Positions 36,893 to 46,232 of a stretch of 64,000 nt of DNA are shown one piece after another. Numbering within the stretch: the stretch's first letter is position 1; each line of letters begins with the position of its first letter. Origin of the DNA: Paenibacillus pabuli NBRC 13638 (GTDB lineage Bacteria > Bacillota > Bacilli > Paenibacillales > Paenibacillaceae); the NCBI RefSeq assembly GCF_001514495.1, contig NZ_BCNM01000001.1, forward strand, positions 620,001-684,000, given 5' to 3'. A program made the translations under genes and the position numbers. A model generated the notes under the pieces. It worked only from the letters and a program-made list of their open reading frames with translations. It did no database searches and was not told the DNA's origin.

Positions 36893-38260
36893 GTGGGGAC
36901 AAGTTATCTACTGAAGAACGGTTGTGTACTGTCTATGGATTCGTCGGTGGGTCAGTATAAGAGGGCGGACGTTCTAATTGAGGATTCTCTTATTACTGCC
37001 ATTCAGCCCGACCTGAGTTGTACGGAAGCGGAAGTATTCGATGCATCGGAGATGATCATACTCCCTGGTTTCGTGGATACACATCGGCATATGTGGGAGT
37101 CGCTTGTAAAAACAGCAGGGACTAACTGGTCACTGCCGGTCTATCTGCAAAATCTCTATTATGGGGCGATGGGAAGTAAACTCCGGCCACAAGACAGCTA
37201 CATCGCCAATCTTCTGGGTTCTTTGGAAGCGCTTAACGCGGGAGTGACTACGGTGCTTGACTGGAGTATGCCGTATTCCCCGGAGCACACGGATGAATTG
37301 ATTCGTGGACTTCAGGATGCGGGTATCCGGTCCGTTTTCGCGTATGGTGTGCCTGGTGAGACCCCTTACTGGAACAGGGAGAGCCAGCTGACTTATTCAA
37401 ATGATGTGAGAAGGATCAAGGAACAATATTTTTCTTCACGGGATCAGTTGCTTACGTTCGGTCTTGCTATTCGCGGTCCGGAGTTCAGCCAATGGGATAC
37501 CACGGTAAAAGAAATTCAGCTGGCTCAGGAGCTGGATGCGATATGTTCAATGCATGTTGGATTCGGCAGCTGGGGCTCTGTAGATCGTTCGGTGAGTAAA
37601 TTGTATGAGGCTGGTTTACTGAGTCCAGGTGTGAATATAGTCCATGGAAACACGATGGACACGGATGAGTATAAAATGCTGGCCGATAGCGGTGCCTCAC
37701 TGTCTGTCACACCGGAAGTGGAGATGATGATGGGGCATGGGTATCCGGCAACGGGTTATTTCCTAGAACATGGGGGAACCCCAACGCTTGGAGTCGACGT
37801 TGTAACATCAACGGGCGGGGATATGTTCTCACAGATGAAATTCGCACTTCAGGCAGAGCGATCCAGAATGAATGAACAGCTTTTGCGAGAGGGCGAAATG
37901 CCGGGGGAGTTGAACCTTCAGTCCAGCCAAGTTCTAAGATTTGCTACGTCTGCTGGGGCACAGGCTCTGGGACTTGAGCGCAAGATTGGCTCACTTGCGC
38001 CTGGTAAAGAGGCAGATCTGATCATGATTCGTACCACCGACCTTAACTTGTTCCCGGTACATGATCCGGTTGGAGCCGTCGTTCAATTTGCAAATCCGTC
38101 GAATGTGGATACGGTATTTGTAGCCGGCCGGCCAGTGAAGCGTGCAGGCAAGCTGCTGCATGTCGATCTGAACGAGGTTCGTCGTAAAGCGTTGGTAAGC
38201 AAGGAATATTTACTATCCCAGTATCGGATGTCGGATGCAGAGCGAATTATATTTTCTTAA
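36893..38260 (+). CDS. Amidohydrolase (cytosine deaminase / TrzN-like)
   Basis: The 455-residue metal-dependent hydrolase shows the metal-binding DTHRHMWESL, SMHVGFGSWG, IVHGNTMDTDEYKML with the later His, and GVDVVTSTGGDMF with the catalytic Asp. The C-terminus (GSLAPGKEADLIMI) is the composite beta-sandwich end of the subtype III amidohydrolases. It probably deaminates or dechlorinates an N-heterocycle; the substrate is unknown. GTG at 36893 has GGAG 9 bases upstream; TTG 36878 and ATG 36884 abut the site. Confidence 0.85.
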   Translation: MGTSYLLKNGCVLSMDSSVGQYKRADVLIEDSLITAIQPDLSCTEAEVFDASEMIILPGFVDTHRHMWESLVKTAGTNWSLPVYLQNLYYGAMGSKLRPQDSYIANLLGSLEALNAGVTTVLDWSMPYSPEHTDELIRGLQDAGIRSVFAYGVPGETPYWNRESQLTYSNDVRRIKEQYFSSRDQLLTFGLAIRGPEFSQWDTTVKEIQLAQELDAICSMHVGFGSWGSVDRSVSKLYEAGLLSPGVNIVHGNTMDTDEYKMLADSGASLSVTPEVEMMMGHGYPATGYFLEHGGTPTLGVDVVTSTGGDMFSQMKFALQAERSRMNEQLLREGEMPGELNLQSSQVLRFATSAGAQALGLERKIGSLAPGKEADLIMIRTTDLNLFPVHDPVGAVVQFANPSNVDTVFVAGRPVKRAGKLLHVDLNEVRRKALVSKEYLLSQYRMSDAERIIFS

Positions 38261-38332
38261 GTGTTAATGAAGCACGGTGAAATGAATGAGGTTTAGCCTC
38301 TATATCATAGATTTATATGTTTTTAAATGATG

Positions 38333-38363
38333 AAGGGCCGTATAGGGATATACGGCTCTTTAA
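38333..38363 (+). terminator. Terminator of the amidohydrolase gene
   Basis: AGGGCCGTATA pairs with TATACGGCTCT, then TTAATAT. Confidence 0.7.
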
Positions 38364-38497
38364 TATACCCTTTTACCGAGGAATAAGACAGAATTAGCAA
38401 GGAACAGACAGCGAAAAAAAGCGAAAAGGTCCTTCATTTGCCAAAGTGCATGTAACAACCATAGTGTAATATTTCAGTTCGGAAAAAGATCATTAAA

Positions 38498-38530
38498 AAA
38501 CTGCGCATAATATAAATTATACGCAGTTTT
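38498..38530 (+). terminator. Second terminator-like hairpin
   Basis: AAACTGCGCATAAT pairs with ATTATACGCAGTTT and a TTGTTTT tail follows. No gene directly upstream explains it. Confidence 0.6.
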
Positions 38531-38787
38531 GTTTTAAATCGATTTTCATATTTAACCACGTGCAATAGATCATGATAATTTTCGCGAAAAAAGAACAAAA
38601 TAAGTGATCTCCAAAAATAAATTTAACCAAGCAACGCGATAACGTGTAGAATTCGATAGGTTTTTATAGGTGATCAATAAGATAGAACAAATGACTTTTT
38701 CATAGAACAGATGGGAAGCCATCCAATCTCTGCTACATCCATAGCACATATAGCACATTCAAGATTCATGACGAGAGGAACATGACT

Positions 38788-40224
38788 ATGCGTGAGAACG
38801 AACATCGATCTTCATTATTTCGTAAAAAACCAATTGCCTCCGAGGGCGATAACAGCAGTGCATTGAAACGGGCGCTCGGTCCATTGGACTTAACCACACT
38901 TGGGGTGGGTGCCATTATTGGTACCGGGATTTTTGTGCTGACCGGTGTAGCTGCCGCCACGTATGCTGGCCCGGGCCTTGTACTGTCATTTTTGCTGGCA
39001 GGTATCATATGTGCATTCGCTGCATTGTGTTACTCGGAATTTGCCTCAAGCATACCGGCATCGGGTAGTGCGTACACGTATAGCTATACGGCTTTTGGAG
39101 AAGTGATTGCCTGGATTCTGGGATGGGATCTGATATTGGAATATGGTTTTGCGAGTGCGGCGGTAGCCAGCGGGTGGTCGGGATATTTCCAGACGTTATT
39201 GTCCGGATTCGGATTGGAGTTACCCCATGCACTTACGAGTGCGTTCAGCCCGGAAAAAGGAACCTATTTTGACATCACGGCTGCGGTCATTACGTTAATC
39301 ATTACTTTCCTGCTCACTCGCGGGGTAAAGGAGGCGGCTCGTGCGAACGGCATCATGGTAGCGATTAAAATTATTGTTGTGCTGATCTTCATTGGTGTAG
39401 GTGTTTTCTATGTAGAGCCAACCAACTGGCAGCCATTTTTGCCTTTTGGTATCTCAGGTGTAACAGCTGGAGCAGCAACTGTATTCTTTGCTTACATCGG
39501 ATTTGATGCGGTCTCCACAGCGGCAGAAGAGGTTAAGCGGCCACAACGGGATTTGCCGATTGGAATTATTTCGTCACTGGCGATCTGTACTGTTCTCTAC
39601 ATCGTTGTATCATTGATCCTCACAGGGATCGTGCCGTATAACATGTTGAATGTAAGTGATCCGGTTGCGTTTGCATTTGAATTTGTTCAATTGAAGGGAT
39701 TGTCCTGGAGTGTATCTCTTGGAGCGATTGCCGGCATTACGACCGTATTGCTTGTCATGATGTATGGTCAGACACGTCTGCTCTATTCCATGTCTCGTGA
39801 CGGACTGCTGTCGCCGGTCTTCTCCAAGGTTAGTGGCAAAAGTCAGACACCAGCTGTAGGGACATGGGTTGCGGGCATTATCGTGGCTTTGTTCTCCGGG
39901 TTCATCTCGTTGGGACATCTGGCGGAGCTTACGAACATCGGAACATTGTTTGCTTTTGCAGTTGTAAGTCTGGGCATTGTTGTGTTGCGTAAAAATAACC
40001 CTGATCTCAAACGCGGCTTCCGCGTTCCACTTGTGCCACTGATTCCGATTCTGAGTGCCTTGGGTTGTGTATACTTGATGACACGCCTTGCGGCTCTGAC
40101 ATGGATTACGTTTTTTGCTTGGTTGATTATCGGATTGATCATCTACTTTGCCTATGGACGGCATTACAGTCATCTGAATCCGGCACGCCGGATCTCCAGT
40201 GCTTTCAGAGCGAAGGATAAATAG
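38788..40224 (+). CDS. APC-family amino-acid permease
   Basis: The 478-residue protein has about twelve hydrophobic segments and family motifs near the start: TTLGVGAIIGTGIFVLTG (substrate-binding TM1 break) and SYTYSYTAFGEVIAWILGWDLILEYG. This is the cationic amino-acid transporter branch (YfnA/YhdG-like). I chose ATG 38788 because GAGAGG is 9 bases upstream; ATG 38782 is close to the site but possible. It stands alone. Confidence 0.9.
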   Translation: MRENEHRSSLFRKKPIASEGDNSSALKRALGPLDLTTLGVGAIIGTGIFVLTGVAAATYAGPGLVLSFLLAGIICAFAALCYSEFASSIPASGSAYTYSYTAFGEVIAWILGWDLILEYGFASAAVASGWSGYFQTLLSGFGLELPHALTSAFSPEKGTYFDITAAVITLIITFLLTRGVKEAARANGIMVAIKIIVVLIFIGVGVFYVEPTNWQPFLPFGISGVTAGAATVFFAYIGFDAVSTAAEEVKRPQRDLPIGIISSLAICTVLYIVVSLILTGIVPYNMLNVSDPVAFAFEFVQLKGLSWSVSLGAIAGITTVLLVMMYGQTRLLYSMSRDGLLSPVFSKVSGKSQTPAVGTWVAGIIVALFSGFISLGHLAELTNIGTLFAFAVVSLGIVVLRKNNPDLKRGFRVPLVPLIPILSALGCVYLMTRLAALTWITFFAWLIIGLIIYFAYGRHYSHLNPARRISSAFRAKDK

Positions 40225-40242
40225 ATTAGTTGAGAACGTCTT

Positions 40243-40294
40243 CAATTCTCCTCATTTCGTATCGCTTAGGCGAAGCGGGATGGGGATTTTTTAT
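40243..40294 (+). terminator. Probable terminator of the APC permease gene
   Basis: Imperfect stem around CGCTTAGGCGAAGCG, followed by GGGGATTTTTTATAT. Confidence 0.45.
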
Positions 40295-40466
40295 ATAGCA
40301 AGATAAAGGGGGATAACAGCAGGGGAAGGTTGGAATTTTCTTCATATATGGGTAAGTAATAAGGGGCGTGACGAACTTAATCAAGGGGCCGGGGTTGCGG
40401 CTAAGCCAAATATGAAATATATTTGGGGATGTGACATGCCATCAGACATAAGAGAGGGGATGTATC

Positions 40467-41546
40467 ATGAACACACCATTACATACGAATTCAGATCATC
40501 AAAATGCAGCTTTTGGATTTGCGCTGGCTGACTCAGCCGTACTTGCAGATGCACAATTGCTTGTTTCACAATTAGAGGATTCACAAACCTTACAGTTGGA
40601 TATTGATCCGCAGTGCCTTCTGAAGGATGGACGTAAAGTATCTGTCATCGCACAACAGTTGGATTCACCCGTCAATCGTCAGGATGCCAATATCATCTAT
40701 GGTCAGGAGCTAGCATACGTGCAGTATGTTGTTAACCTGAAACCGGATAGCTCGATCTCCATTGCTTCTATTGAAGGCTTTGAACATCCTGTTGATTTTG
40801 GTTGGTCAGCATTTATAGAAGGGGAATACGAACTTCGAATCTCTCTGCATATGAAAACACCACGTATTGCTGAAGGCGCGCTCGAACCTGAACAACTTGC
40901 AATGGTTAAGTATGCGCAGGTGATTACCGTAGATATATCGCTTTTCCCGGCAGAAGCAGCGTCGTTGAGTTCACCATCTCAAGCTGTGTGGAGCAGAAAC
41001 CATCATGTGTTTGACTCCTACGGCAGAGGAGGATTCATTCTCGCTGACCTGCCTCGACTCGCTGAACGTGTAGAGGAACTGATGGGACCGGGTAACCATA
41101 ATCTGATCGAACAATTTGCTGAAGGAAACCTGTCGGATACTTTGCTGGAAGAGGGGCTGATGGCGATCGCCTGGGGCGTGACTCCGTGGTGTTATTCACT
41201 CTATTCTGCACCAGATGAGCAATCTTCTCGAATACTTGCCGTGGATAAGCTGGGCGATGAACCTGAACGGCAAGGGATTTACCATCTTGATCCGTCCATT
41301 CAGAAATTAAGTATCGTACCTGCGAATGAGCTAGCTTACTGGCCTGCCTGCCTTCAAAACGATTGGCCTGTCATTGATGTGGCAGGTGAAGGCGAGACGT
41401 TGCATATGGATCTGTACACTCAGATCTGTGAATCCGTGAATGGGCTGCACGAGAATCCATTGCCATCGTTTGTACTTACCCGTAGTCAGGGCAAACCCGA
41501 AGCGATCATTCCGCTGATTGACGTTGTCATTGTGGATGAAGCGTAG
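40467..41546 (+). CDS. Protein of unknown function, 359 residues
   Basis: I do not recognise the family. It is soluble, acidic, without signal peptide or membrane segment. Features include a Trp-rich middle (GVTPWCYSLYSAPDEQ; ELAYWPACLQNDWPVIDV) and a C-terminus of alternating beta strands (SFVLTRSQGKPEAIIPLIDVVIV). AGAGGGG precedes the ATG. It stands between the APC permease and the recombinase, apparently as a single gene. Confidence 0.75.
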   Translation: MNTPLHTNSDHQNAAFGFALADSAVLADAQLLVSQLEDSQTLQLDIDPQCLLKDGRKVSVIAQQLDSPVNRQDANIIYGQELAYVQYVVNLKPDSSISIASIEGFEHPVDFGWSAFIEGEYELRISLHMKTPRIAEGALEPEQLAMVKYAQVITVDISLFPAEAASLSSPSQAVWSRNHHVFDSYGRGGFILADLPRLAERVEELMGPGNHNLIEQFAEGNLSDTLLEEGLMAIAWGVTPWCYSLYSAPDEQSSRILAVDKLGDEPERQGIYHLDPSIQKLSIVPANELAYWPACLQNDWPVIDVAGEGETLHMDLYTQICESVNGLHENPLPSFVLTRSQGKPEAIIPLIDVVIVDEA

Positions 41547-41624
41547 GAGCACTGCTTTATTATAAATATATAAATTGAACTAATCATTTACACGATAACG
41601 GAGAGGACAGAAAGAACCTGAAAA

Positions 41625-41765
41625 AGCGAAGCTAAAAGCTTTCTGCAAGAAAGCTACTTCGGAAGCATACGCTTCGCCTTTATCCACGGATTTTCCCCTT
41701 TAGAAAAGGGAATCAGAAAAATCTGGGGATAACAGCGATTGAAAGGTTGTTCTGTCATCGTAGTC
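41625..41765. repeat. Structured intergenic element, possibly a dispersed repeat
   Basis: Several nested inverted repeats: AGCTTTC with GAAAGCT (about 41635-41655), GCGAAGC with GCTTCGC (about 41628-41675), and TTCCCCTTT with AAAGGGAA (about 41693-41712). It lies in front of the recombinase gene. It recalls repeated elements between genes in Paenibacillus genomes, but only one copy was seen here. Confidence 0.35.
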
Positions 41766-41821
41766 TCCGTGTAAATAATCTTAGTCAATTTTAAAGAACC
41801 GAATCGAGGTGACGTAGACAG

Positions 41822-42754
41822 ATGATAACCGAGGAGATTCAGGAGCAATATGCGGACGAGCTTGAAGCTTTTCACATCTGGATGAAGGATGCCGGGTATA
41901 CAGGACATACGGTAAAATCATACACGGGTGACGTTGCAGAATTTCTCGAATCTATTCATGGAAAGTCACTGGATCAGGTTAAAAAGCTTCATGTATTATC
42001 CTTCCTGTCCCGAGCCCGGGAACGTGGAGTCAGTGATGCAACGCGAAATCGGAAACACGCAGCGGTAAACTGTTTCTACAAGTCACTGATTGAGCTTGAA
42101 TTGTTGACGAATAATCCGGCTTTCGGGATCAAGAAATCCAAAACCGAACAAAACCGCGCCCCTGTTTTTCTGGATGAAAGTGGACTGGAACGATTTTTGC
42201 AATCTGTCGGGGGCAAATACCGTAAACGCAATCTGGCTGTTTTTCTGCTGATGGGATACATGGGATTGCGTGTTGGCGAGGTTCATGCCTTGAACTGCAA
42301 AGACTATAATGCGGAACGACGTACGCTGGATGTATTCGGTAAGGGCCGGAAGTGGCGAACATTGCCTGTACCGGAGACCGTTGCTGAACTGTTGTCCCAG
42401 GCGATCCAGGAGCGCTTGTCACCATGGCGTGCGAAGGAAGAAGCATTATTCGTCTCGCAGAAAGGAAAGCGTTTATCGATTCGCAGTATCCAGCTCATAT
42501 CAACCGAAACCTTTGAACGCTTCCAGCGAGAGTCGCCGTCCAATCAGCGTTTGAATTACTCCAGTCATAAGCTGCGTCACTCTTTTGCGACCATGATGCT
42601 CAGACGCGGTGCAGATCTGCGAACCGTTCAGGAACTGCTTGGTCACTCGTCCATCCAGACCACGACGGTATACACTCACGTAACCAGCCGCGAGAAGGAG
42701 GAAGCGATGGCCCTGCTGGATGTCAAACTTCCGATGTTTGAGGCTGAGGTATGA
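41822..42754 (+). CDS. XerC/XerD-like tyrosine recombinase
   Basis: The 310-residue protein is a full-length tyrosine recombinase with an N-terminal core-binding domain and the catalytic residues Arg150 ([10 protein letters not shown]), His249 and Arg252 (HKLRHSF), His275 (LLGHSS) and Tyr284 (TTVYTH). It is close in size to XerC/D. No other mobile-element genes adjoin it, so it may serve dimer resolution or be a lone integrase. The ribosome site (GAGGTGA) is about 9 bases upstream. Confidence 0.88.
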   Translation: MITEEIQEQYADELEAFHIWMKDAGYTGHTVKSYTGDVAEFLESIHGKSLDQVKKLHVLSFLSRARERGVSDATRNRKHAAVNCFYKSLIELELLTNNPAFGIKKSKTEQNRAPVFLDESGLERFLQSVGGKYRKRNLAVFLLMGYMGLRVGEVHALNCKDYNAERRTLDVFGKGRKWRTLPVPETVAELLSQAIQERLSPWRAKEEALFVSQKGKRLSIRSIQLISTETFERFQRESPSNQRLNYSSHKLRHSFATMMLRRGADLRTVQELLGHSSIQTTTVYTHVTSREKEEAMALLDVKLPMFEAEV

Positions 42755-42810
42755 TGGCAATACACTTGTAAATTCAACGAAATTACTTATATAGTATTAA
42801 TTTTAAAGCG

Positions 42811-42849
42811 GGGTTGTCCATAAGTCATGAGTCTGACGGTGGACAGCCC
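42811..42849 (+). terminator. Terminator of the recombinase gene
   Basis: GGGTTGTCCA pairs with TGGACAGCCC around an 18-base loop, followed by TTATTAGCGTTTTTT. Confidence 0.6.
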
Positions 42850-43168
42850 TTATTAGCGTTTTTTGCCTAGTCAACCTAGCACACGCTATTTGCGCCAATG
42901 TACTCAGAACTGAAATATAACGAATCATAGAGAGCTTATATCGTCAATGTTGGTTGATTCTAAGGTTCAGACACCATTTATACCAAAAATAGGTCACTGA
43001 AATTCATTACAGTTTGCATTCATGAAAATTCGCATGTTAGTGTGAAAATAGTTTTGGTTTAAAATATACAGAATATTTATTATGTAAACTAATAAAAAGA
43101 TTCTTATTTCATACTTACCATAAGGTATATCTTCCATAATATCGCTCATTCTGTTTATAATAAAACCA

Positions 43169-43212
43169 AAGAGCCACGAGCATCTTCTTTGAAAGAAGAA
43201 ACTTGTGGCTCT
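43169..43212 (-). terminator. Terminator of ldh
   Basis: AAGAGCCACGAGCATCTTCTTT pairs, with few mismatches, with AAAGAAGAAACTTGTGGCTCTT. On the minus strand TTGGTTTTATT follows. Confidence 0.75.
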
Positions 43213-43276
43213 TGTCTATGCAACCTTGATAAAAGTTGTTTTTCAGAAATAAGGCTTACCCTGTAAACGACTGGAA

Positions 43277-44212
43277 TTACTCCAAACCGGCAATTTGTTC
43301 CTTTAATTTGTTCGCGGATGCCTGAAAAGCAACTTTCTCCGTATCATTCAAAGGAAGTGGGAGAATCTCGCGTACGCCGTTGCGATCGACCACACATGGA
43401 ACACCCAGATATACATCCGATACGCCATTGTAATCTTCCAGCAATGTGGAGACGTTCAGTACGGAACCTTCGTTACCCAGAATGGCAGCGACGATGCGGT
43501 CCAATGCAAGCGCAATTGCATAGGAAGTGGCTCCTTTGGCATTAATAATCTCATAAGCTGCATTTTTAGTCCGGTCAAAGATATCCTGCTGCGTTTCTTC
43601 ATCCAGCTCCAGATCCGTACCTGCAACGTTCGCAAGACTCCATACCGGTACTTCTGAATCACCATGCTCCCCGATAATATGAGCGTGAATGCTGCGTGGA
43701 TCAATGCCTTTGTTTTTACCAATAAGATAGCGGAAACGCGCACTATCCAGTAAGGTACCTGAACCAATGACACGGGAAGCCGGCCAGCCGCTTTGTTTCC
43801 ATGAGGTATAGGACAAAATATCTACTGGATTCGTGGCAATCAACAAAATACCATGGGAATTAACCTCAGTAATACGTTCAATGATTTCTTTGAAAATGCT
43901 TGCATTTTTCTTCAACAGATCAATTCGAGTCTCACCCGGTTTCTGGGAAGCACCCGCAGTAATGATGATGATGTCTGCATCCTTGCAGTCCGAATAATCG
44001 CCTGCCCATACTTTCACGCCTCCGGTAAATGGGAGACCGTGGTTCATATCCAGCATTTCGCCGGTAGCCTTATCATGATTCACATCCACAAATACCAACT
44101 CGGACGAACGCTGTCTTAACATCAGCGTGTATCCCGTTGTTGTTCCCACCGCACCCATGCCTACAATAACGACACGACTTGGTTTGAGCGCTGCACTGTT
44201 TACCATTTTCAT
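43277..44212 (-). CDS. ldh: L-lactate dehydrogenase
   Basis: The 311-residue enzyme has the NAD-binding GMGAVGTTTGYTL start, DVNHDKATGEMLDMNHGLPF, substrate-binding TNPVDILSY and the active-site His in IGEHGDSEVP. It reduces pyruvate to L-lactate with NADH. The Gln/Arg selectivity loop segment reads GASQKPGETRIDL, with Gln (lactate, not malate). The ATG at 44212 has AAGGAGAGGAT upstream; the 59 extra codons of the open frame lack a site. Confidence 0.95.
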   Translation of the reverse strand: MKMVNSAALKPSRVVIVGMGAVGTTTGYTLMLRQRSSELVFVDVNHDKATGEMLDMNHGLPFTGGVKVWAGDYSDCKDADIIIITAGASQKPGETRIDLLKKNASIFKEIIERITEVNSHGILLIATNPVDILSYTSWKQSGWPASRVIGSGTLLDSARFRYLIGKNKGIDPRSIHAHIIGEHGDSEVPVWSLANVAGTDLELDEETQQDIFDRTKNAAYEIINAKGATSYAIALALDRIVAAILGNEGSVLNVSTLLEDYNGVSDVYLGVPCVVDRNGVREILPLPLNDTEKVAFQASANKLKEQIAGLE

Positions 44213-44518
44213 ATCCTCTCCTTTTTGGGGTATACTTCCATCCATATTAAGGGATACGTGTCCGAAAAGCGAGCAAAGTCTATAAACTTTTTCACATTCC
44301 CTGTCTATTTTCAGTATATTTCGTCGAAAACAGGGTTTGTGATTCCCAGAAGGGATGAAAGCTGCATACAGATCGCTTCCTGCTTCCAAGAGCGGAGATG
44401 AGCCTTTTCGACATGGTTTGTGTTAGAATAGGAGCAGTGGATTTGGATGAATCGTAAAAAACAACTTGAATGGACAGGCATGCGCGCCTGCTTATTGGAT
44501 GAGAGAGGTGGAAACCAC

Positions 44519-45799
44519 TTGCGTTCGCAATGGATCAAAATCGCGCAGACAGCATTGCTGTCTATCGGTATAGCCGCTTTGCTGGCAGCTTGTACGGATT
44601 CTTCGGGACAGACCCCGGTAGCAAAGCCGCCGCAGGAGCAAGAAGATAACGGGAATACGGGCCAGACACTGACTGTGGTTCCCCCGGCAAACAGTACACA
44701 ATCTGCAGATACAGCCAAATATCAAATTCAGACCCGGTTAACCGATTTTCAGCTGCTTAATGGAAATGGTGGATTAGCCTGGGGAGTGACGCGGAACGCC
44801 TTGCGTCTGTATTACACTCAGGATCAGGGAAGCACTTGGACCAATATTTCCCCGTCGGAGAATGTACAGTTCCCGGCGAATCCGCAATACGGACAAAGCA
44901 TTTATTTTGTAGATAGTACACATGGCTGGATCGTTCGTGAAGGAATGGGCGGAACAGATACGATGGTCCTCCGCACGAACAACGGGGGAGCGAGTTGGAG
45001 CCTGTCTTCTTTGTCGAAGACCGATAAGGTGACTGCCATCACATTCGCATCTCCTGAGAAAGGCTGGATACTGACCACGACGGATACGTCCATTGGCAAA
45101 CAGGATAAGAAGTTATATCTGACCGAGGATGGCGGTATTACCTGGAATGAGATGTCGTCGAGTGATGCTGAGGGCAAGCAGTCCACTGCGGAGATCCCGA
45201 CACGGGGATATACTACAGGCATGACCTTTTCCGATTCAAACCACGGGTTCCTGACAGTGCTGGAGTTCGGTACACCGAAACTGTATGTCACAGTGGATGG
45301 CGGTGAACATTGGAAGTCGGGACCGTCGTTCTTTGACCGAGACCAATTCAACGGATGTGGCAATTTTAATATCAGCTCGCCGCAATTTTTTGGACGGGAA
45401 GCTCAGGGAGCCTGGATGTCCATGTCCTGTTCACAGGGAGAAAGCACGAAATTCAACGGCTTCTTTACCACAAATGGTGGACAGAGCTGGACTTTGTCAG
45501 CGTTTAGTCTGAACAAACAAACGGGCATTAATCGCAATCTGGCTCCTTCATTCCTGAACCCCTTAGAAGGTTGGGCCATGCAAAAAGGAAAAACCTATTA
45601 CACCAAGGATGCCGGTAAAACATGGAAAGCACTTCCGGTGAGTAAAGTGTTGGAAAGCATTCACAAAGACTACCCGGAAATTGTCAAGCTTCAGATGGTT
45701 TCCTCGAAGCTAGGCTGGATTCTGGTTGAAAATACGGATGCCAAACGATCACTCTTACTCCAAACCGTAGACGGTGGGGTACACTGGAAAGTACTATAA
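44519..45799 (+). CDS. YCF48-like beta-propeller lipoprotein
   Basis: The 426-residue protein starts at TTG 44519 (GAGAGGTGG about 8 bases upstream), giving a lipoprotein signal with lipobox LLAAC (Cys25). A longer frame from 44447 is possible. The body has seven copies of a DGGxTW-like motif (DQGSTW, NGGASW, DGGITW, DGGEHW, NGGQSW, DAGKTW, DGGVHW), typical of YCF48/sialidase-like propellers. It should sit on the outer face of the membrane. The function is unknown. Confidence 0.8.
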   Translation: MRSQWIKIAQTALLSIGIAALLAACTDSSGQTPVAKPPQEQEDNGNTGQTLTVVPPANSTQSADTAKYQIQTRLTDFQLLNGNGGLAWGVTRNALRLYYTQDQGSTWTNISPSENVQFPANPQYGQSIYFVDSTHGWIVREGMGGTDTMVLRTNNGGASWSLSSLSKTDKVTAITFASPEKGWILTTTDTSIGKQDKKLYLTEDGGITWNEMSSSDAEGKQSTAEIPTRGYTTGMTFSDSNHGFLTVLEFGTPKLYVTVDGGEHWKSGPSFFDRDQFNGCGNFNISSPQFFGREAQGAWMSMSCSQGESTKFNGFFTTNGGQSWTLSAFSLNKQTGINRNLAPSFLNPLEGWAMQKGKTYYTKDAGKTWKALPVSKVLESIHKDYPEIVKLQMVSSKLGWILVENTDAKRSLLLQTVDGGVHWKVL

Positions 45800-45822
45800 A
45801 TTTTGATGGAAAACGATAGCGT

Positions 45823-45850
45823 AAGAAGAGGAACCTGCGGGTTTCTTTTC
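45823..45850 (+). terminator. Terminator of the lipoprotein gene
   Basis: AAGAGGAACC pairs with GGTTTCTTTT (two G-T pairs) and T-rich sequence follows. Confidence 0.6.
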
Positions 45851-45862
45851 TTTTGAATTACA

Positions 45863-45880
45863 TTGTGAAATAAATCACAA
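45863..45880 (+). promoter_or_regulatory. Fnr/Crp- or Rex-like box upstream of the Cys-rich small gene
   Basis: TTGTGAAATAAATCACAA is a perfect TTGTGA-N6-TCACAA palindrome. Its centre (45871.5) lies about 41.5 bp before the start expected from the TATATT at 45901-45906, the class II activator position. This fits the Bacillus Fnr pattern; it differs from the Rex consensus by one arm base. Confidence 0.65.
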
Positions 45881-45935
45881 TATATTCCTTCAAATGATGT
45901 TATATTGAATTCAAGAAGAGATGGGAGTGATGAAC

Positions 45936-46145
45936 ATGAGAACGAATGAACAAGCTCAATTCACGCAGGCGGACGAGTTAACCAGATACATGCTTCAATT
46001 ATGCTACACATGTGACGATGCCAACCGCTGTACAACCGAGGAAGAGGTCAAAGCTTGCATGGCCAAAAATGCCCAGGTTATCGAAACGGAGCAGACTGAG
46101 GGTGGAGAAGTAACACGCGGGTTTATGGACTTGATGTACGCTTAG
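45936..46145 (+). CDS. Small Cys-rich protein
   Basis: The 69-residue protein has four Cys in the pattern CYTC-x5-C-x8-C (LQLCYTCDDANRCTTEEEVKACMAK), which might bind a metal or undergo thiol chemistry. It has no signal peptide. The ATG at 45936 has GGGAG 8 bases upstream; two upstream in-frame ATGs exist. The family is not recognised. The box in front suggests oxygen- or redox-dependent expression. Confidence 0.7.
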   Translation: MRTNEQAQFTQADELTRYMLQLCYTCDDANRCTTEEEVKACMAKNAQVIETEQTEGGEVTRGFMDLMYA

Positions 46146-46187
46146 TTATCAAAACTGATCAAAAAAGCACTGCTGCATCAACGTTTT

Positions 46188-46203
46188 GCCCCCATTAGGG
46201 GGC
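46188..46203 (+). terminator. Terminator between small gene and prophage integrase
   Basis: GCCCCC-ATTA-GGGGGC then TTTCTTATT. The left prophage boundary must lie between here and the integrase stop, but the partner site is outside the window. Confidence 0.65.
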
Positions 46204-46232
46204 TTTCTTATTATAAAAAATAACTAAAAAAA

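Larger units (their letters stand above)
38261..38787. other. 527-bp spacer with two terminators
   Basis: Apart from terminators at 38333 and 38498 no gene, tRNA or clear promoter is seen. The rest is AT-rich. Confidence 0.6.
42755..43276. other. 522-bp spacer between recombinase and ldh
   Basis: It contains the terminator-like hairpins at 42811 and 43169. The AT-rich middle shows no gene or motif I can support. Confidence 0.6.

Noticed and set aside
39610..40245. 211-residue minus-strand frame
   Set aside because: It is the complement of the APC permease gene, lacks a ribosome site and has no family features.
41822..42754. Left edge of the prophage
   Set aside because: The recombinase is followed by chromosomal genes (ldh and others); the integrase at 46233 adjoins the phage genes.
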